Origin: Amblyornis subalaris
Lineage: Eukaryota > Chordata > Aves > Passeriformes > Ptilonorhynchidae
DNA: 64,000 nt
NCBI GenBank assembly: GCA_018881555.1
Contig: JACAXG010000253.1
Span: 613,493-677,492, forward strand
Reading direction: 5' to 3'
The notes under the pieces are model-generated. The model saw nothing but the letters and a program-made list of their open reading frames with translations. It was not told the origin of the DNA and ran no database searches. Shown in pieces: positions 61,161-64,000 of the stretch. Position 1 is the stretch's first letter; every line of letters starts with the position of its first letter. A program made the translations under genes and the position numbers.

Positions 61161-62060
61161 TTATTCTTTTTCCATGTGTGGCTTCTGAAAGTTGGTCCTA
61201 AACAGTGTCTAAAGCGATATGTGACAAGCTGTTACTTAACGAAATAACAATCCTCAAAGCAATTACTCCTCAGGGTCTGTTTCAGGTGATGTAAAAGGGG
61301 AGAAAAAAATATTAAACTTGAAATGCCTACGGTCTTCCCCTTGCCTGTTTCAGTGTAGGTCAAAAAGATGAAACTTAGCAAAGTAGCAAATAAACAGAAG
61401 GACCGAAATTAGCTATGATTGATATAGCATCATACAAAAGTTAGGAAACTGCGCTGTGTGTATAGCAAACACGAAATAATTACAGCTCACTTCATTTTAA
61501 TTAAAAAACCCTGTGTACCTTAGTTGAAGTGAATGAATTCCTAAAAGCTCAGGTACAGTCTCTTCCCTGGAGGCTGCCTGGGAGGGTACGGGTAAGGAGA
61601 AGAAAATTATCAGGAGTGCCTGAGGCTCCGAGGGGAACCGGGGCTGGGTCTGGTCCGTGGTACCAGTCCTCCCCGATGGGGCACGGGGCACGGGGACCAT
61701 CGGGGCGCCGCCACGACGAGGAAACTGAGGGGAGGCGGGGTCCCGGGGGCTCCAGGCTGAGGGGATGGGGGGCTGAGGGGACGGGGGGGCCCGGTCTGAG
61801 GGGATAGGCATCCACGGGGGTCCCGGCGGCTCCCGGCTGAGGGGATGGGGATCCGGGGGGTCCGGGTCTGAGGGGACGGCGAATCTCGGGGAGTCCGGGT
61901 TGAGGGGATGGGGGTCCCTGGGGGTCCCGAACTCAGGGTACGCGGGGTCTCGGTGGGTCCCAAGCGCTACACTGGTCCCGACTGCCCTTACGGCGCCGCC
62001 GCCATTGCCCTGCAGCGGCGCTCTCTCCCCGCCAGGGGGCAGCGGCGCCCCCCGCCCGCC
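61161..62060 (+). promoter_or_regulatory. KLHL11: ACLY-KLHL11 intergenic region and KLHL11 promoter/5' UTR
   Basis: The first 400 bp are AT-rich with nothing recognisable. From about 61,620 the sequence turns GC-rich and includes the G-rich repeat block. The KLHL11 frame is open upstream to at least 61908 but has no ATG before 62061. No TATA box is seen. The long minus-strand open frame across this block is a composition artefact. Confidence 0.55.
61726..61925. repeat. G-rich degenerate minisatellite upstream of KLHL11
   Basis: TGAGGGGA recurs seven times (61726, 61758, 61774, 61797, 61838, 61869, 61901), spaced 16 to 41 bp apart, with runs of three to seven G between. The plus strand can form G-quadruplexes. 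It ends about 140 bp before the KLHL11 ATG. Confidence 0.85.
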
Positions 62061-64000
62061 ATGTCGGACAAGATGGCGGCGGCCGCGGCCTGTCCGCAGC
62101 CGCAGCCCGGCCCGGGTCCCGGCCCCGGCTCCGGCCCCGGTCCCGGTCCTGGCCCGCCGGCGCCCGAGGCGGAGCGGGGGGGCCCGCGCGGCGGCGGGGC
62201 GGACGGGGAGGCCGAGGCGGAGGAGTTCGGGTGCCCGGCGCACTGCTCCGACCTGGCCTGGCGGCAGAACGAGCAGCGCCGCCACGGCCTGTACTGCGAC
62301 ATCACCCTGGCGTTCGGCGGCGCGGGCGCGGCCCGCGAGTACCGGGCGCACCGGTCCGTCCTGGCCGCCGCCACCGAGTACTTCACGCCCCTGCTCTCGG
62401 GGGGCTTCGCGGAGTCGCGCTCGGGCCGCGTGGAGCTGCAAAAGTGGAGCTCGGAGGGCGGCCCCGACCCCGAAACGGTGGAGGCCGTTATCGGTTTCAT
62501 GTACACCGGCACCATCCGCGTGAGCCCTGGCAACGTCCACGAGGTGCTGGAGATGGCGGACAGGTAAGCGGGGCCGGGGCTGGGGCTAGCGTGGACCGGG
62601 CCACGGCATCAGAGGATCACAGACTGATTTGGGTTGGAAGGGACGTTAAAAGTTCATGTCATTCCACCCGCTGCCATGGGCAGGGACACCTTCCACTACA
62701 CCAGGTTGCTCCAAGCCCCATCCAGCCTGGCCTTGAACACTTCCAGGCGTGTACAGGTCCTTTGTTTGTCCTGCAGGTTTCTGCTGACCCGGTTAAAGGA
62801 CTTTTGTGGAGAGTTTCTGAAGAAGAAACTGAATCTCTCCAACTGCGTGGCAGTTCACAGCTTGGCCCACATGTATTCCCTGAATCAGCTGGCCCTCAAA
62901 GCTCAAGATATGATCAGGAGAAACTTCCACAAAGTCATCCAAGATGAGGAGTTCTACACTTTGCCATTTCACCTCGTTCGGGACTGGCTCTCAGACTCGG
63001 AGATCACAGTGGACTCTGAAGAAATCCTCTTTGAGACTGTTTTGAAGTGGGTTCAGAAAAATCCTGAGGAAAGAGAGAGGTACTTCGAAGATCTCTTTAA
63101 GCTGCTGAGATTGTCTCAGATGAAGCCCACATACCTAACTCGCCACGTCAAATCTGAGCGGCTGGTGTCGAGCAACGAGGCCTGTGTGAAGTTGGTGTCC
63201 GAGGCCGTGGAGAGCCATGCCCTGCGCTCCGAGAACCTGCAGTCTGGGAACCTGCAGCATTCTGCCTGCCCCGCCGCGCTGCTGCCGCGCTTTGGGCAGA
63301 ACATGGACGTTATCATGGTGATTGGCGGGGTGTCCGAGGGCGGCGACTACCTGAGCGAGTGCGTGGGCTANTTCATTGACGAGGACAGGTGGGTCAACCT
63401 GCCTCACATCCACAACCACCTGGACGGGCATGCCGTGGCCGTGACAGAGTCCTACGTGTATGTGGCTGGCTCCATGGAACCGGGATTTGCCAAGACTGTG
63501 GAAAGGTACAATCCAAACAGAAATATCTGGGAGCAGGTCTCAAATCTAATCACCAGGAAACATTCCTTTGGCCTTACTGAAGTGAAAGGCAACTTGTACA
63601 GTATTGGTGGACATGGAAATTTCAGTCCAGGCTTCAAAGATGTGGCCATTTATAATCCTGAGCAGGACAAATGGCTGAACCTGGAGTCAGCACCAAAGAT
63701 CCTGCGAGATGTCAAAGCTGTCTCCGTGGAGGACCGGTTTGTGTATGTGGCCGCCCGCACCCCGGTTGACAGTGACAGCGAGGACGGGCTGAGGGCTGTT
63801 ATTACCAGANACGATGCTGAAACCAGGCAGTGGCAGGACGTGGAGTCCCTGCCCCTCATCGACAACTACTGCTCCTTCCAGATGTCTGTTGCCAACACCA
63901 ACTTCTACCACACAGCATCGTGCTGCCCCAAGAGTTACCCCATAGACAACGAGGAGGCCAAGGGAAAGATCTCCGGCAGGGCCTCGGATGAAATCCTGGA
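62061..64000 (+). CDS. KLHL11: Kelch-like protein 11, 3' end cut by the window
   Basis: Substrate adaptor of a CUL3-RING ubiquitin ligase: BTB binds CUL3, the Kelch propeller binds the substrate. Two exons: 62061-62563 and 62777 onward. About 575 codons are visible; human KLHL11 has 708. I start at [10 protein letters not shown] because it is the first ATG in an otherwise open frame and has a good context (cccgccATGT). After a Gly/Pro- and Gly/Ala-rich N-terminus (about 1-55) come BTB (about 66-178, [30 protein letters not shown]), BACK (about 185-290, including LHLSNCVA-like LNLSNCVA and [17 protein letters not shown]) and the first Kelch repeats from [15 protein letters not shown] on. Two codons contain N (63371, 63810); both are probably Tyr by comparison with mammals. 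Divergence is greatest in the N-terminus and around [16 protein letters not shown]. Confidence 0.97.
62610..62750 (-). mobile_element. CR1 LINE 3'-end fragment filling the KLHL11 intron
   Basis: Antisense CR1 tail: 'gatcacagactgatttgggt', 'tggaagggacgttaaaag', 'ctgccatgggcagggacacc', 'caggttgctccaagccccat', 'ccttgaacacttccaggcgt'. It takes up about 140 of the 213 intron bases. Only about 45 bases separate it from the donor and about 25 from the acceptor. Confidence 0.92.

Noticed and set aside
61497..62540. 347-codon minus-strand open frame
   Set aside because: Antisense to KLHL11 exon 1 and the G-rich repeat block. The conserved BTB domain is on the plus strand.

Overview
This window is nuclear DNA from a bird. 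The evidence is multi-exon vertebrate genes with compact introns, a GC-rich composition with CpG islands, and at least nine CR1 LINE fragments of the type that dominates avian genomes. I cannot name the species. Gene content and order match the mammalian block KLHL11-ACLY-ODAD4(TTC25)-CNP-DNAJC7 (human 17q21; the chicken counterpart is microchromosome 27). About 30 isolated N positions are scattered through the window, three of them in coding exons.

Layout, left to right. (1) 1-13,978 and beyond: DNAJC7 on the + strand. Thirteen coding exons, from the second coding exon to the stop, are here; the first coding exon (about 26 residues) lies left of the window or was not recognised. (2) About 14.2-19.5 kb: no coding gene, CR1 fragments, and a convincing plus-strand poly(A) site near 18.8 kb. 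(3) 20,565-24,969: CNP on the - strand, complete, four coding exons, 419 residues, ending in a CTII prenylation box. (4) 25,366-34,551: ODAD4/TTC25 on the - strand, complete, twelve coding exons, 603 residues. It sits just upstream of CNP in the same orientation. (5) About 34.2-36.9 kb: a CpG island between the divergent ODAD4 and ACLY genes. It holds a palindromic RFX X-box next to the ODAD4 start codon, and a CRE, an E-box and two CCAAT/GC modules ahead of ACLY. (6) About 36.3-60.6 kb: ACLY on the + strand, a non-coding first exon plus 28 coding exons. They add up to 1101 residues, the same length as human ACLY, and the known catalytic and phosphorylated residues fall at identical numbers. 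(7) 62,061-64,000: KLHL11 on the + strand, cut off by the window end after about 575 codons.

I read exon borders by joining splice sites so that phase is kept. For CNP, ODAD4 and ACLY the summed exon lengths give uninterrupted reading frames. The five genes do not form one pathway: a Hsp70/Hsp90 co-chaperone, a myelin RNA-end phosphodiesterase, a ciliary dynein-docking factor, the cytosolic acetyl-CoA-forming enzyme and a CUL3 ubiquitin-ligase adaptor. Their clustering is conserved synteny.

I found no evidence for a novel multi-gene system. The unusual material is regulatory and structural: the X-box, a SOX-like motif cluster in CNP intron 1, an ODAD4 stop codon that overlaps its own poly(A) signal, a GC-AG intron in ACLY, several minisatellites including a coding one, and a CR1 that makes up most of the KLHL11 intron.
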